From the NCBI RefSeq assembly GCF_014192475.1, contig NZ_JACHXZ010000004.1, positions 547,348-611,347 of the forward strand: 64,000 bases of DNA, written 5' to 3'. Origin of the DNA: Simiduia aestuariiviva. Its GTDB lineage: Bacteria; Pseudomonadota; Gammaproteobacteria; Pseudomonadales; Cellvibrionaceae. Positions 10,114 through 20,201 of this stretch are shown piece after piece. The first letter of the stretch is position 1, and each line of letters begins with the position of its first letter. A model generated the notes under the pieces. That model saw only the letters and a program-made list of their open reading frames with translations, ran no database searches and was not told where the DNA came from. The translations under genes and the position numbers were made by a program.

Positions 10114-12420
10114 CTAAAGCCGTTTGTTTTTGGACTTGGCTTGCGCAAAGAGCGCGGCCATGGTGCCCTCGGTTGTTTTGGCTGGCGCGGCAGTGCGGTT
10201 GTGTGTTTTAGCGCTGCGTTGTTGTTTGCCTCCGCTGACTTTTTCCCCCGGCTGATCGTCCATGCGCATGGACAGGCCAATGCGCTTGCGGGGTATGTCC
10301 ACTTCCATGACTTTCACTTTGACGATGTCGCCGGCTTTTACAACATCGCGCGGATCCTTCACAAAGGTGTTCGACAGCGCAGAAATATGAACCAGACCAT
10401 CTTGGTGCACGCCCACGTCCACAAAGGCACCAAAGTTGGTGACGTTGGTGACCGTGCCCTCCAGGATCATGCCCGGCTCCAAATCTTTGATTTCCTCCAC
10501 GCCGTCGGTAAATTGTGCAGTTTTAAACTCGGGGCGTGGATCGCGACCGGGCTTGTCCAGTTCCTTCAAAATATCGGTAATGGTGGGCAAGCCAAATTTT
10601 TCATCCACAAAATCGTTGGCTTTTACGGAGCGCAAAAATTGCGTGTCGCCGATAATCCCTTTCAGGTTACGGCTTTGGCTGCCGGCGATGCGTTCAACTA
10701 CGGCGTAGGATTCCGGGTGCACGCCCGAGGCGTCCAGTGGATTTTCGCCGTCGCGAATGCGCAGAAAACCGGCCGCTTGTTCAAAGGTTTTTTCGCCGAG
10801 GCGAGGCACCTTTTTAAGCTGGTCCCGGCTTTTAAAGGCGCCGTTATTATCGCGAAATTCGACGATATTGCTGGCCAGAGTTTGGTTTAAGCCCGACACC
10901 CGAGCCAGCAGCGCAGAGGAGGCAGTGTTCACTTCAACGCCCACGGCGTTTACACAATCTTCCACCACGGCGTCCAGCGAGCGCGCCAATTGCACCTGCG
11001 AAACGTCGTGTTGGTACTGGCCCACGCCAATGGACTTGGGATCAATTTTCACCAATTCTGCGAGCGGGTCTTGCAGGCGGCGGGCGATGGATATGGCGCC
11101 GCGAATGGTGACGTCGAGATCGGGAAATTCTTTGGCGGCAAATTCAGAGGCGGAGTAAACCGACGCACCGGCCTCGTTGACCATTACTTTTTGTGCCTTG
11201 ATATCTTTGTGGGCTTTTAACACATCGCCAACAAATTTATCGGTCTCGCGCGAGGCGGTGCCGTTGCCGATAGCGATTAAACCCACATCGTACTTTTTAC
11301 AAAAGGCCACCAGCATAGCCTCAGCTTCGCGAATTTTGTTTTGCGGTGGGGTGGGGAACATGGCGCCGTGATCCAGCACCTTGCCGGTGGCATCGACCAC
11401 CGCCACTTTTACCCCAGTGCGCAAACCAGGATCTAAGCCGATGGTGGCCTTTTGGCCCGCCGGTGCGGCCAGTAACAAATCCTTCAGGTTGCTGGCGAAG
11501 ACGCCAATGGCGCCCTCTTCTGCGCGCTCGCGCACCTCGTTAAACAGGTCCGTTTCCAAGTGGGTCAGCAATTTGACCCGCCAAGTCCAGCGCACGCACT
11601 CGGCCAGCCACTTGTCCGCTGGGCGGCCTAGGTCTTTCACCTGCCAGTGATCGGCCACCATGGGTTCGCAGGGGTGCGACAGGCGATTGGCCTCCTCGTC
11701 GCCGACGGTCATGGCGAGGGTGAGAATGCCTTCATTGCGGGCCCGAAACAGTGCCAAGGCGCGGTGTGACGGAATGTCCTTGAGCAACTCAGAGTGCTCA
11801 AAGTAATCGCGAAATTTGGCGCCCTCATCCTCTTTGCCATCGATCAATTTGGCGGTGATGTGCGCTTCCTGCTTGAGGAAATCACGCAATTTGCCGAGCA
11901 GCTGGGCGTCTTCGGAAAACTTCTCCATCAAGATTTGTTTGGCGCCGTCGAGGGCTGCTTTGGTGTCTTCGATTTTGTGTTCGGGGTTGAAGAACTTCGC
12001 GGCCTCGGCTTCCGGGTCTTGGCTGGGGTCTTCCAGCAGCCCCAAGGCCAGCGGCTCCAAGCCCGCCTCGCGCGCGATCATGGCCTTGGTGCGACGCTTG
12101 GGTTTGTAGGGCAGATACAGATCTTCCAATTCCGTTTTGGTGTCGGCGCCGGCAATTTGTGCGGCCAAGGTATCGGTGAGCTTGTCTTGCTCTTCGATGC
12201 TTTTCAGGATGGTGGCGCGGCGATCTTCCAGTTCGCGCAGGTAACGCAAACGGTCTTCAAGGTTGCGCATTTGGGTGTCGTCCAGACCGCCCGTAACCTC
12301 CTTGCGGTAGCGGGAGATAAAGGGGACGGTGGCACCTTCGTCCAGCAGCGCTACGGCGGCGACGACTTGGGCCTCGTTTACGGACAACTCTTCTGCGATA
12401 CGCAGGGCAATGCTTTTCAT
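10114..12420 (-). CDS. tex: Tex family transcription accessory protein (S1 RNA-binding)
   Basis: A 768-residue Tex/YhgF protein. It has the N-terminal Tex domain ([35 protein letters not shown] begins at about residue 9), a YqgF-like RNase H fold ([17 protein letters not shown]), helix-hairpin-helix repeats ([33 protein letters not shown]) and a C-terminal S1 domain ([19 protein letters not shown]). Tex binds nucleic acid and is the bacterial relative of eukaryotic Spt6. I chose ATG 12420 because AGAGGT lies just upstream and it matches the usual family start; an open frame continues 25 codons further without support. Basic tail ends AKSKNKRL. Confidence 0.96.
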   Translation of the reverse strand: MKSIALRIAEELSVNEAQVVAAVALLDEGATVPFISRYRKEVTGGLDDTQMRNLEDRLRYLRELEDRRATILKSIEEQDKLTDTLAAQIAGADTKTELEDLYLPYKPKRRTKAMIAREAGLEPLALGLLEDPSQDPEAEAAKFFNPEHKIEDTKAALDGAKQILMEKFSEDAQLLGKLRDFLKQEAHITAKLIDGKEDEGAKFRDYFEHSELLKDIPSHRALALFRARNEGILTLAMTVGDEEANRLSHPCEPMVADHWQVKDLGRPADKWLAECVRWTWRVKLLTHLETDLFNEVRERAEEGAIGVFASNLKDLLLAAPAGQKATIGLDPGLRTGVKVAVVDATGKVLDHGAMFPTPPQNKIREAEAMLVAFCKKYDVGLIAIGNGTASRETDKFVGDVLKAHKDIKAQKVMVNEAGASVYSASEFAAKEFPDLDVTIRGAISIARRLQDPLAELVKIDPKSIGVGQYQHDVSQVQLARSLDAVVEDCVNAVGVEVNTASSALLARVSGLNQTLASNIVEFRDNNGAFKSRDQLKKVPRLGEKTFEQAAGFLRIRDGENPLDASGVHPESYAVVERIAGSQSRNLKGIIGDTQFLRSVKANDFVDEKFGLPTITDILKELDKPGRDPRPEFKTAQFTDGVEEIKDLEPGMILEGTVTNVTNFGAFVDVGVHQDGLVHISALSNTFVKDPRDVVKAGDIVKVKVMEVDIPRKRIGLSMRMDDQPGEKVSGGKQQRSAKTHNRTAAPAKTTEGTMAALFAQAKSKNKRL

Positions 12421-12648
12421 GCAAACCTCTATTCTGTTCTTACACTCGGGTGCGCATGGGCGCACTGGCTGGCGCATTATGCGCAAATAGGCCATTAAAA
12501 ACAGCCTTGTATTTGCCCATTAACTGTGACGATGGTGGCATTGTTGGCGCAGCTTGTAGGCCGGCGGAGGTGAAGTTGCGTAAAGAGGTGTGAACCCGCG
12601 GCGCCAGCTGCTTACAATCGGGCCAACAAACAGTGAAGGAGACTGTGC

Positions 12649-13806
12649 ATGCAAATGCTGCGCAAATTTATGGGGTTGGCAATTCTAACGGCCGGCGCGC
12701 TTGTGGCTGCGGCCATTTTCTTACTACAGCCAACGCCAGAGCCCAGACCCTCGCAGGCGCCGCCGCCGCCGCGAGTGCCGGTGATAGAGGTGGCGCCAAG
12801 CACCTTGTCGCTACCGGTGCATTCGCAGGGCACGGTGGCGCCCCGGCGCGAAATAGACCTGGTCGCAGAGGTGGCGGGCCGGGTCAAAGTAGTGGCTGAC
12901 AACTTCGTGTCCGGCGAATTTTTTACCGCCGGAGAGCCCTTAGTGCAGGTGGACCCCATCAATTATGAGTTGGCACTAGTGCGCGCGCGGGGCCGCGTGG
13001 CAGAGGCGGAACAGCTGCTGGCCACCGAACAGGGCCGCGCGCGTCAGGCCAAGCGCGAGTGGCGGGATTTGGGCAATGCCGAGGCCAATGCGCTGTTTCT
13101 GCGCGAGCCTCAACTGGGTGCCGCGCGCGCGGCGCTGGCGTCGGCCAAGGCCGATGTGCGCCAAGCGGAGCTCGATTTAGCCAAAACCCGCATCGGTGCG
13201 CCCTTCGACGGTCGCATTCGGGAGACCTACGTCAATCTGGGCCAATACGTGAGTCCAGGCAGTCGCGTGGCGCGCGTATTTGATAGCCAAGTGGTAGAGG
13301 TGCGCTTGCCGCTCACCGATGCGCAGGTAGCGCTGTTGGATTTGCCCCTGGGTTATCGCGCGGCACCCGGTGAGGGACCGCGCGTGACACTGCGTGGCAC
13401 TGTGGCGGGACAAGCCCGTGAATGGCAGGGCCGCATTGCGCGCACGGAGGCCAGCCTCGAAACCCGCACGCGCATGTACCAAGTCATCGCTGAGGTGCAT
13501 CAGTCGGAAAACATGAATCAACCGCTGGTGGTGGGTTTGTTTGTGCGGGCCCAGATTGACGGCCGGCCCATTGCCGACGTGTTGCAGGTGCCCCGGACCG
13601 CGCTCTATAAGCACCAGACGCTGGTGTTGGTGGGCGCCGACAACATTGTGCGCTTTGCTGAGGCGCAGGTACTCGACAGCAATGAAAATCTAGCGTGGGT
13701 GCGCGTACCACTGCGCGCTGGCGATCGCGTTGCGACGGGGCGGCAGGGTTATCTGCAACCGGGTGTGACGGTGGAGCCCGTGATCGATGCTGAGGCGCGC
13801 CCATGA
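12649..13806 (+). CDS. RND efflux periplasmic adaptor (membrane fusion protein)
   Basis: A 385-residue adaptor. An N-terminal membrane anchor (residues about 8-25), a Pro-rich linker, the split lipoyl/barrel-sandwich domain (GTVAPRREIDLVAEVAGRV and RIGAPFDGRIRETYVNLGQYVSPG), an alpha-helical hairpin rich in Arg/Ala/Glu, and a beta-barrel/C-terminal domain follow in the usual order. AAGGAG lies 7 bases before the ATG. Its stop overlaps the permease start by four bases (ATGA), so translation is coupled. Together they form an HAE1-type RND pump lacking an outer-membrane gene here; substrate unknown. Confidence 0.92.
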   Translation: MQMLRKFMGLAILTAGALVAAAIFLLQPTPEPRPSQAPPPPRVPVIEVAPSTLSLPVHSQGTVAPRREIDLVAEVAGRVKVVADNFVSGEFFTAGEPLVQVDPINYELALVRARGRVAEAEQLLATEQGRARQAKREWRDLGNAEANALFLREPQLGAARAALASAKADVRQAELDLAKTRIGAPFDGRIRETYVNLGQYVSPGSRVARVFDSQVVEVRLPLTDAQVALLDLPLGYRAAPGEGPRVTLRGTVAGQAREWQGRIARTEASLETRTRMYQVIAEVHQSENMNQPLVVGLFVRAQIDGRPIADVLQVPRTALYKHQTLVLVGADNIVRFAEAQVLDSNENLAWVRVPLRAGDRVATGRQGYLQPGVTVEPVIDAEARP

Positions 13807-16800
13807 GTCGGTTAATTCAGTGGTTTGTGGAAAACCCCGTCGCCGCCAATTTGTTGATGTTGTTGATTTTAATTGGCGGTGGTTTGAGCGTTGCCAACAC
13901 CAATAAAGAAGTGTTTCCGGGCGCGCTCGCCAACAGCATTGAAATTACCGTGCCCTATCCCGGCGCCGGCCCACGGGAAGTGGAAGAGCAAATCTGTATT
14001 CGCATCGAAGAGGCACTGGCGTCCTTAGATGGCATTAAAGAAATCAGCAGTCGGGCGCGACAAAACAGCGGCACGGTGATCGTGGAAGTGGCGGGCGGTT
14101 ACGATACCCAACGCCTGCTCAACAACGTTAAAACCAAGGTGGATAGTATCACCACCTTTCCCACTAACATCGAGCGCCCGCAAGTGCGCGAGCGATTGTT
14201 TCAAAGCGAATTAATGAGCCTCGCGCTCTACGGCGAAGTCGATGAGCGCGCGCTAAAAGAAACGGCTCAATGGATTCGCGACGAACTCGCGCTTTTGCCG
14301 AGTGTGTCCATCGTGCAGGTGGACGCCACGCGGCCCGACGAAATGGCGATCGAGCTGAGTGAAGACAGCTTGCGCCAATACAACCTCACCTTTGATCAAG
14401 TGGTGAGTGCCATTCGGCGCGCCTCGCTCAATGTGCCGGCGGGCGTGGTCAAAAGTAAACAGGGTGACTTCCAAATTCAAACCCGCGGTCAGGCCTATAC
14501 CGCATCCGCGTTCGGCGATGTGGTAATCGCCACGCTCGACTCGGGGGCACAGCTGTATCTGCGCGATGTCGCCACCATTACCGACGGATTTACTGAAACC
14601 GATTTCATCGCGCGCTTTCAAGGCAAGCCGGCGGTGTTTATCGAACTCTATGTCACCGAAAATCCCAATGTGCTGGCCTCCGCAGAATCCGTGCAGCGCT
14701 ACATGACGGATGTAAAAGCGCGTCTGCCAGCGGGCATGGAGCTGGAGATTAGTCGCGACTGGTCCAAGGTTTTTAAGGGTCGATTAAATTTGCTCACCAG
14801 CAATGCCCTGAGTGGTTTGGTGCTGGTGTTTGTGGTGCTCATGTTGTTTCTGCGGCCAGCGCTAGCACTGTGGGTGTGCGCCGGTATCTCCGTCGCGTTT
14901 GCGGGCGCCATGTGGTTTATGCCGAGTTTGGGCGTGAGCTTTAACATGCTGTCGCTGTTTGCATTCTTACTCATATTGGGAATTGTGGTGGATGATGCCA
15001 TCATCGTGGGCGAGAGCATTTACACCTCGCAGCAGCATGGGCTGCGGGGCAATGCCTCAGCCGCAGGCGGTGCAAAATTGGTGGCGGGCCCGGTATTTTT
15101 TGCGGTGATTTCCACCATGATTTTTTTCGTGCCCATGTTGTTCATTCCGAATCAACTGGGCGATATCGTCTACCCCATTCCAGTGATTGTGATTGCCTGC
15201 TTGGCATTTTCCTTGGTTGAGTCACTTTTGATCTTGCCCGCGCACCTTGCGCATTTAAAACCTGAGCGGCCACCGGTGAGTGCGCCTATGAAAAAGCTCG
15301 CGCAGTTGCGTGCTTTTTTTGCGAATTCATTGGCGCGCATTGCGCAGCACCACTACCAACCGTTTATTGTGCGCTGTCTGCAACGGGTTTCGATTCCCAT
15401 CGCCACCTTCGTCGCGCTATTTGTTGTTGTCATGGCGATTTACATGTCCGGCGTAGTGCGCCAGTCATTTATGCCGCAAGTGCCGAGCGATTTTATCCGC
15501 GCGGCGGTGACGCTCGAGGACGGCCTGCCCTTTGACTACAGTCAGACGGTGCAGCAGCGTATAGAGCGCGCAGCAGAAGAATTAAAAAAAGATACCGAAT
15601 TAATTGCCGCCAATGGCGGCAGTGATCACTTTATTCGCAGCATTGAATCCTGGGCGACGCCCACCAGTGTGCGCGTGCGCTTGGCGCTGGTGGATGCAGA
15701 GACGCGCGCGGTCAGCTCTCGTGCCGTGGCGCAGCGTTGGCGACAAATCATCGGCACAGTGGATAAATCCCTCGATGTGGATGTGGGCTTTACCATCAAT
15801 GCGCGCGATAAGGCGATTCGCTTGCGCGTGGCAATTAATGAAAATGATTTGGATCGACAGCAGCAGGCGCTGGACGCGGTGAAAACGGCGCTCGCGCGCT
15901 ATCCCGGCGTGCTGGATGTGAAAGACAGTTTGCAAACGGCGCGCAGTGAATTGGAGTTGTCACTCAAACCCGACGCCGAATTATTAGGTGTGGGTTTGCA
16001 GGATGTGGCCCAGCAAATTCGACAGGGATTTTACGGCGCTGAAGCACAACGCATTCCGCGCGGCAAAGAAGATGTGCGCGTGATGGTGCGCTACCCGCGC
16101 GTCGAACGCGACAGTGTGGATCAATTACAACAGATCCGCATTCGCACCAACAGCGGCGCGCAGGTGCCGCTGGAAACGGTGGCACAAGTGGAGTTTGTCA
16201 AAGGCTTCAGCGAAATTAATCGGGTAGATCGCCAGCGTTCGAACTCGGTGACGGCCGAGTTAGATAGCGATAACTCGGCAGAAGCTTTTGCTATTGTGCA
16301 GGATTTAATGGCGCGCAATGGTGATGAATGGCGCCGTGAGTTTGTGGGCTTTCGACTGGAAGTGGCGGGCGACATGAAAGCGCAAAACGAGTTCATGAGC
16401 GAATTGCTTCGCGACTTTTTCATTTCGCTGCTGGTCATTTACGCGCTCATGGCGGTGGCCTTTAAATCTTATGGCCAACCGCTGTTAATTATGTCGGCTA
16501 TTCCCTTCGGGTTTATGGGCGCGGTGTTGGGCCACTGGTTGCTGCAGCGCGAGATCAGCATGTTATCCATGCTCGGCTTTTTGGCCTGTTCGGGGGTGGT
16601 GGTCAACGACAACTTGGTCTTGATTGATCGGATCAACCAAATGCGCCGCCAGGGGCTGGCCCTGCTGAATGCCGTGGCCGAGGCCGGTGCGAGCCGCTTT
16701 CGCGCCATTGTCTTGACGTCGCTCACCACGTTTATTGGATTGGTTCCGATCATGGCTGAGACCAGCGTGCAGGCGCGATTTCTGATTCCCATGGTCATAT

Positions 16801-16964
16801 CGCTAGCTTTTGGGGTACTGCTGGCATCCACGGTGACGCTCATCCTGGTGCCCTGTTTGTATCTCGCTGGGCACCGGCTAAAACACGGATTGCGCCAGTG
16901 GATGGGCAAGCCAGTGATCCAGCCACTGGCGGGCGCCGAAGCCCTCGAGCAAGCCGAGGACTAG
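13803..16964 (+). CDS. RND efflux permease (AcrB/HAE1-like)
   Basis: A 1053-residue inner-membrane proton-driven transporter with the 12-helix, twofold-repeated RND layout. Visible signatures are the first helix after WFVENPVAANLLMLLILIGG, the porter-domain YPGAGPREVEEQI segment, the TM4 aspartate pair in LILGIVVDDAIIVGE, and the second-half counterpart LGFLACSGVVVNDNLVLID. The acidic substitutions in the second repeat fit non-hydrophobic-drug subfamilies that differ from classical AcrB, so I do not assign a substrate. The last 87 bases overlap the end of the convergent chrA gene. Confidence 0.95.
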   Translation: MSRLIQWFVENPVAANLLMLLILIGGGLSVANTNKEVFPGALANSIEITVPYPGAGPREVEEQICIRIEEALASLDGIKEISSRARQNSGTVIVEVAGGYDTQRLLNNVKTKVDSITTFPTNIERPQVRERLFQSELMSLALYGEVDERALKETAQWIRDELALLPSVSIVQVDATRPDEMAIELSEDSLRQYNLTFDQVVSAIRRASLNVPAGVVKSKQGDFQIQTRGQAYTASAFGDVVIATLDSGAQLYLRDVATITDGFTETDFIARFQGKPAVFIELYVTENPNVLASAESVQRYMTDVKARLPAGMELEISRDWSKVFKGRLNLLTSNALSGLVLVFVVLMLFLRPALALWVCAGISVAFAGAMWFMPSLGVSFNMLSLFAFLLILGIVVDDAIIVGESIYTSQQHGLRGNASAAGGAKLVAGPVFFAVISTMIFFVPMLFIPNQLGDIVYPIPVIVIACLAFSLVESLLILPAHLAHLKPERPPVSAPMKKLAQLRAFFANSLARIAQHHYQPFIVRCLQRVSIPIATFVALFVVVMAIYMSGVVRQSFMPQVPSDFIRAAVTLEDGLPFDYSQTVQQRIERAAEELKKDTELIAANGGSDHFIRSIESWATPTSVRVRLALVDAETRAVSSRAVAQRWRQIIGTVDKSLDVDVGFTINARDKAIRLRVAINENDLDRQQQALDAVKTALARYPGVLDVKDSLQTARSELELSLKPDAELLGVGLQDVAQQIRQGFYGAEAQRIPRGKEDVRVMVRYPRVERDSVDQLQQIRIRTNSGAQVPLETVAQVEFVKGFSEINRVDRQRSNSVTAELDSDNSAEAFAIVQDLMARNGDEWRREFVGFRLEVAGDMKAQNEFMSELLRDFFISLLVIYALMAVAFKSYGQPLLIMSAIPFGFMGAVLGHWLLQREISMLSMLGFLACSGVVVNDNLVLIDRINQMRRQGLALLNAVAEAGASRFRAIVLTSLTTFIGLVPIMAETSVQARFLIPMVISLAFGVLLASTVTLILVPCLYLAGHRLKHGLRQWMGKPVIQPLAGAEALEQAED

Positions 16965-18101
16965 CGCCAGCGCCAACAGCCACAGTACTGGCAACTGGCG
17001 CACCCTCAACAGCCATAGGCCAATGGCCACCGTGACCAGTTGGCCGAGGCCCAATACGCTGTGAGTGATAATGGGGTGCCAGAGGCTGGCGGCGAGCAGG
17101 GCCACCACTGCGGCATTGAGGCCCGCCACGGCGCCGGCCAAGCGCGGCCGTTGGGCGAGCGCCTGCCAGTGGTCGAGCAGGGCCAGCAGCAGGCAAAAGC
17201 CCGGCGCAAAAATCGCCAAAAGTGCCAGCAGGCCACCCCACACTGGCTGCTCGAATACTTGGGTGCCCACATAGGCCGCGAAGCTAAACAACGGCCCAGG
17301 CAGGGCCTGAGCCAAGCCATAGCCCGCCAAAAATTGGCTGCTATCGAGCATGGGAAATTGGTGTTGCAGCATGGGCAGCACGACGTGCCCCCCGCCAAAG
17401 ACCCACAGGCCGGCATGGGCAAAGCCGGCAGTTTGCGCCAGCCAACCCTCGGTGCCGCCCAGCAGTGCGGTGCCCACCGCGAGCACAGCCACGGGTATCA
17501 ACCAGCCCCAGCGCAGGCCAGTTTGAGGTGCTTCCATGGGTGTGGGTTCAGCGCGCGATGAAGGTTTGGCGAGCAGCGCGCCCACGGCACCCGCCAGCAG
17601 TAGCAGCGGCAATTGTGATGGCTGCAGGAGAAACCCCAAAAACCACAGCCCCGCCAGCCAGCGCCACTGGCGGTGCTGGCAGTAGCGGGCGTATAGGCTG
17701 AGCACCGCATCGGCCACCACGATCACGGCGGTGAGCTGTAGCATCGTGATGACTGCCGACCAGGGGCCGTTGCTAAACAGCCAGTGGCCGCCTAGACCAG
17801 CGCCAAGCATGATCAAGGCGGAGGGCGTGGTAAAGCCTAGGAACGCGGCCAGTGCTCCGCCCAATCCACCCCTGCGATAGCCAATGGCAAAGCCCAGCTG
17901 GCTGGAGCTTGGGCCGGGCAAAAATTGGCACAGCGCCAAGGTGCTGGCAAAATCTTCCGGTTTAAGCCACTGTAACTCTTGGGCGAACCGGCGATGAAAG
18001 TAGCCAATGTGGGCTGCCGGTCCGCCGAAGCTGGTGCAACCCAGCCGCAGGAATTCCCAGAAAATTGTTTTAATGACAGTTAGGTAACGCACAGCGTGCA
18101 T
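16878..18101 (-). CDS. chrA: Chromate transporter ChrA (CHR family, two-domain)
   Basis: A 407-residue membrane protein with two homologous CHR domains. Domain 1 shows FLRLGCTSFGGPAAHIGYFHRRF and LCQFLPGPSSSQLGFAIG; domain 2 shows VFGGGHVVLPMLQHQF and LAQALPGPLFSFAAYVG. This tandem form is the typical long ChrA that exports chromate. The C-terminal ~29 codons overlap the RND permease gene in antisense, yet both frames stay open and the ChrA tail remains hydrophobic (LALALVLGLLEG). Start ATG 18101 lies close to the divergent solute-binding-like gene (54 bases). Confidence 0.93.
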   Translation of the reverse strand: MHAVRYLTVIKTIFWEFLRLGCTSFGGPAAHIGYFHRRFAQELQWLKPEDFASTLALCQFLPGPSSSQLGFAIGYRRGGLGGALAAFLGFTTPSALIMLGAGLGGHWLFSNGPWSAVITMLQLTAVIVVADAVLSLYARYCQHRQWRWLAGLWFLGFLLQPSQLPLLLLAGAVGALLAKPSSRAEPTPMEAPQTGLRWGWLIPVAVLAVGTALLGGTEGWLAQTAGFAHAGLWVFGGGHVVLPMLQHQFPMLDSSQFLAGYGLAQALPGPLFSFAAYVGTQVFEQPVWGGLLALLAIFAPGFCLLLALLDHWQALAQRPRLAGAVAGLNAAVVALLAASLWHPIITHSVLGLGQLVTVAIGLWLLRVRQLPVLWLLALALVLGLLEGFGARQWLDHWLAHPLAQSVF

Positions 18102-18155
18102 GATCTGAGGGTGTCTATATTATGTTGGATTGGAAATAATAAGGATTTGGACGGC

Positions 18156-18887
18156 ATGATGAAACTTGCGGCGCTTGGAATCGCGCTTGTGCTGGTACTT
18201 GCCCAATCCGCCACGGCAGAGCATTTGAGTGCCAAGGTCGCAGCGCCTCGCTTGCCCGTTCATTTAGAAACCAATAAATCCGGCCTGCTCGCGGAGTTGC
18301 ATGAGCTGTTGATGGCCGAGGCCGACGTGCAGTCGGCCCTGCAAGTAAGTTCCTATGCGCGCGCAGTACTTAAACTGGAATCTGCCCAAGTTGATGCCTA
18401 TTTTCCCTCTTGGTTGCCGAATCACTTTAAAGTGGACGTGCTCTATTCTGCGCCGCTCATGCGCGTGGAGTTCTACATTTTTACCGCGCGGGGTAAGCCA
18501 AGGCTGAGCCGGCTCGATGAATTGGCCCACATGCGACTCGGTACCGTGGAGGGCACTCTGCTGGAATTGCCACTGGACTCGGTGCCGGGCTTGTTCGTAG
18601 TGCCAGGTGTTAATGCCACGTCGCTCTATAACATGCTCAACCAAGGGCGACTGGACGCGCTCTTGATCAGCAAAAACGAGATGGATATTTTGTGCGAGCA
18701 ATTGGGCGTGCCCATGCTCAACTATGATCCAAGCGCCATGCAGGCCCATAAATACTTGGGCTACTCCTTTCTCAATAATGCCAAGGGTATTAAGCTGCAA
18801 CGCCAAATCAACGCCGCAATTTTGCGGCTCCAACAATCCGGTGAATTGGCGCGGCGCTTTCCCACCATTGCCGGCTACCTGCAATAA
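18156..18887 (+). CDS. Periplasmic solute-binding-like protein (SBP_bac_3 fold)
   Basis: A 243-residue secreted protein. The signal peptide is about residues 1-22 (hydrophobic, ending ATAEH). The mature part resembles family 3 extracellular solute-binding proteins: AYFPSWLPN..., LGTVEGTLLELPLD, and a late LRLQQSGELARRFPTIAGY segment typical of their C-terminus. No permease or ATPase is adjacent, so it may be an orphan sensor or binding protein. I chose ATG 18156 because it opens a proper signal peptide and AAGGA precedes it; the frame continues 20 codons upstream into the chrA start without support. Ligand unknown. Confidence 0.75.
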   Translation: MMKLAALGIALVLVLAQSATAEHLSAKVAAPRLPVHLETNKSGLLAELHELLMAEADVQSALQVSSYARAVLKLESAQVDAYFPSWLPNHFKVDVLYSAPLMRVEFYIFTARGKPRLSRLDELAHMRLGTVEGTLLELPLDSVPGLFVVPGVNATSLYNMLNQGRLDALLISKNEMDILCEQLGVPMLNYDPSAMQAHKYLGYSFLNNAKGIKLQRQINAAILRLQQSGELARRFPTIAGYLQ

Positions 18888-18913
18888 CCACCGCGCGAGA
18901 GCGATTTATTTTT

Positions 18914-19789
18914 ATGTCCAATTTACCGCGCGCGCTGGTCTTGAGCTTGCTCACGTCATTGGTGGCAAGCTTGGTGGCCGCGGGTTCAAAGCTTGCGGCG
19001 CAATACGTTTCCGTGCACGTGGTGGTGGCCAGTCAATATCTAGTGGGCCTGTGTTTGTACCTGCCCCTGTTGTGGCGCGAGCGCGGGCGCGCGTTTGCAA
19101 CCCAGCGGCCGGGATTGCATCTGATCCGAGGGTTGGCCGGGGTGCTGGCGTTCTACGCCTACTACGCCTCGCTGGGACATATTTCATTGGTGGATGCCAC
19201 GCTCTTGCGCAATAGCGCACCCCTGTTCGTGCCACTGATCGCTTTGTGGGCGCTACAAATTCGCGTTCCCGCTAAGCGCTGGGGCCCGTTGGCCTTTGGT
19301 TTTATTGGGGTGATTGTTATTTTGCGGCCCTGGCCCGCCAGCATTGATGTGTGGCATTTGGCGGCATTGTTTGCGGCGGCGATGATGGCCACCAGCATGA
19401 TCGCTACGCGATTGTTGACCAAAACCGAATCCAATGAGTCGGTGTTGCTCTATTACTTTTCCATCGCCTTGGCCGTCAGTTTGCCCTTTGCGCTTTGGCA
19501 TTTGGCGCCCGCGCCTCTTTGGGTGTGGGGGCTATTGTTATTGCTAGGTTTGGGGCTGGCATTGGCGTTGCGGCTCTACACCTTGGCGTACAGAGCGGTA
19601 AAGCCCAGTGTGCTGTCGCCGGCTTCTTACCTGAGTGTGGTCTTCGCTGGTGTGTGGGGCTGGTTGTTTTGGCAGGAGTTACCCACCCTGTGGAGCTTAT
19701 TGGGCATTGGGCTGGTGGTGATCAGTGCGTGTTGGATTTTATGGTTGGGGGATGACGTTGAACCAGCGAGCCCCAGGCCGCCCGCTTAA
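18914..19789 (+). CDS. EamA/DMT superfamily permease
   Basis: A 291-residue inner-membrane transporter with about ten hydrophobic helices in two EamA repeats. The first repeat runs from SLLTSLVASLVAAGSKLAA to FGFIGVIVILRPWPASIDV (the end-of-repeat motif), the second from AALFAAAMMATSMIATRLL to LLGIGLVVISACWILW. The C-terminal tail is short and acidic. Substrate is not predictable. It starts 26 bases after the solute-binding-like gene on the same strand, so the two may be co-transcribed. Confidence 0.9.
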   Translation: MSNLPRALVLSLLTSLVASLVAAGSKLAAQYVSVHVVVASQYLVGLCLYLPLLWRERGRAFATQRPGLHLIRGLAGVLAFYAYYASLGHISLVDATLLRNSAPLFVPLIALWALQIRVPAKRWGPLAFGFIGVIVILRPWPASIDVWHLAALFAAAMMATSMIATRLLTKTESNESVLLYYFSIALAVSLPFALWHLAPAPLWVWGLLLLLGLGLALALRLYTLAYRAVKPSVLSPASYLSVVFAGVWGWLFWQELPTLWSLLGIGLVVISACWILWLGDDVEPASPRPPA

Positions 19790-19810
19790 CTCGCTATTTG
19801 CGGTAGGTGA

Positions 19811-20032
19811 TTATGTGTAGGTGTCTTGGGGCAGGCCTTTAAGCACGGTTTGGCGGCAGGCGATCAGCTCTTTGTAGGTCTGAAGCAGTGAAAAATCCAC
19901 GGGTCCCGATTGCATTTGCAGTGCCTGTAATTGGCGCTCAAAGCCGGTGATTTCACGAATCAATTTTTCGCGCAATTTACCGGTGCGGTGATATCCCACG
20001 CCGATATGGCATTCGCGCTTGAGTCTGGCCAT
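19811..20032 (-). CDS. Small hypothetical protein
   Basis: A 73-residue basic, mostly helical protein (KLREKLIREITGFERQLQALQMQ) with two cysteines (RECHIG and LIACRQ). The family was not recognised. Support: intact frame between convergent neighbours, ATG with a weak GGGA upstream, and its own bidirectional terminator context nearby. It could be a small cytosolic conserved protein; no function is proposed. Confidence 0.5.
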   Translation of the reverse strand: MARLKRECHIGVGYHRTGKLREKLIREITGFERQLQALQMQSGPVDFSLLQTYKELIACRQTVLKGLPQDTYT

Positions 20033-20152
20033 AAATGATCCCGTTGTTTGGCGACTTTAATCAAGCATAGTCAACGGAGCCGTGCGCGGTGTGATTTGTA
20101 CAGAACAATAAGTTATTTAGACAAGCGCCTTGGCATATGTGCGCGACCGTAC

Positions 20153-20182
20153 AAAAAAGCCACCGCGAGCGGTGGCTTTTTT
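20153..20182. terminator. Bidirectional terminator
   Basis: AGCCACCG and CGGTGGCT pair around a CGAG tetraloop (20158-20177). An A-run precedes and a T-run follows, so it can end the minus-strand metzincin-like gene as well as any plus-strand transcript. Confidence 0.85.
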
Positions 20183-20201
20183 GTTGGCTGAAAAATGAAT
20201 G

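Noticed and set aside
11794-12498. 234-codon plus-strand frame inside tex
   Set aside because: Mirror of tex codon bias; Gly/Phe/Leu-rich with no family.
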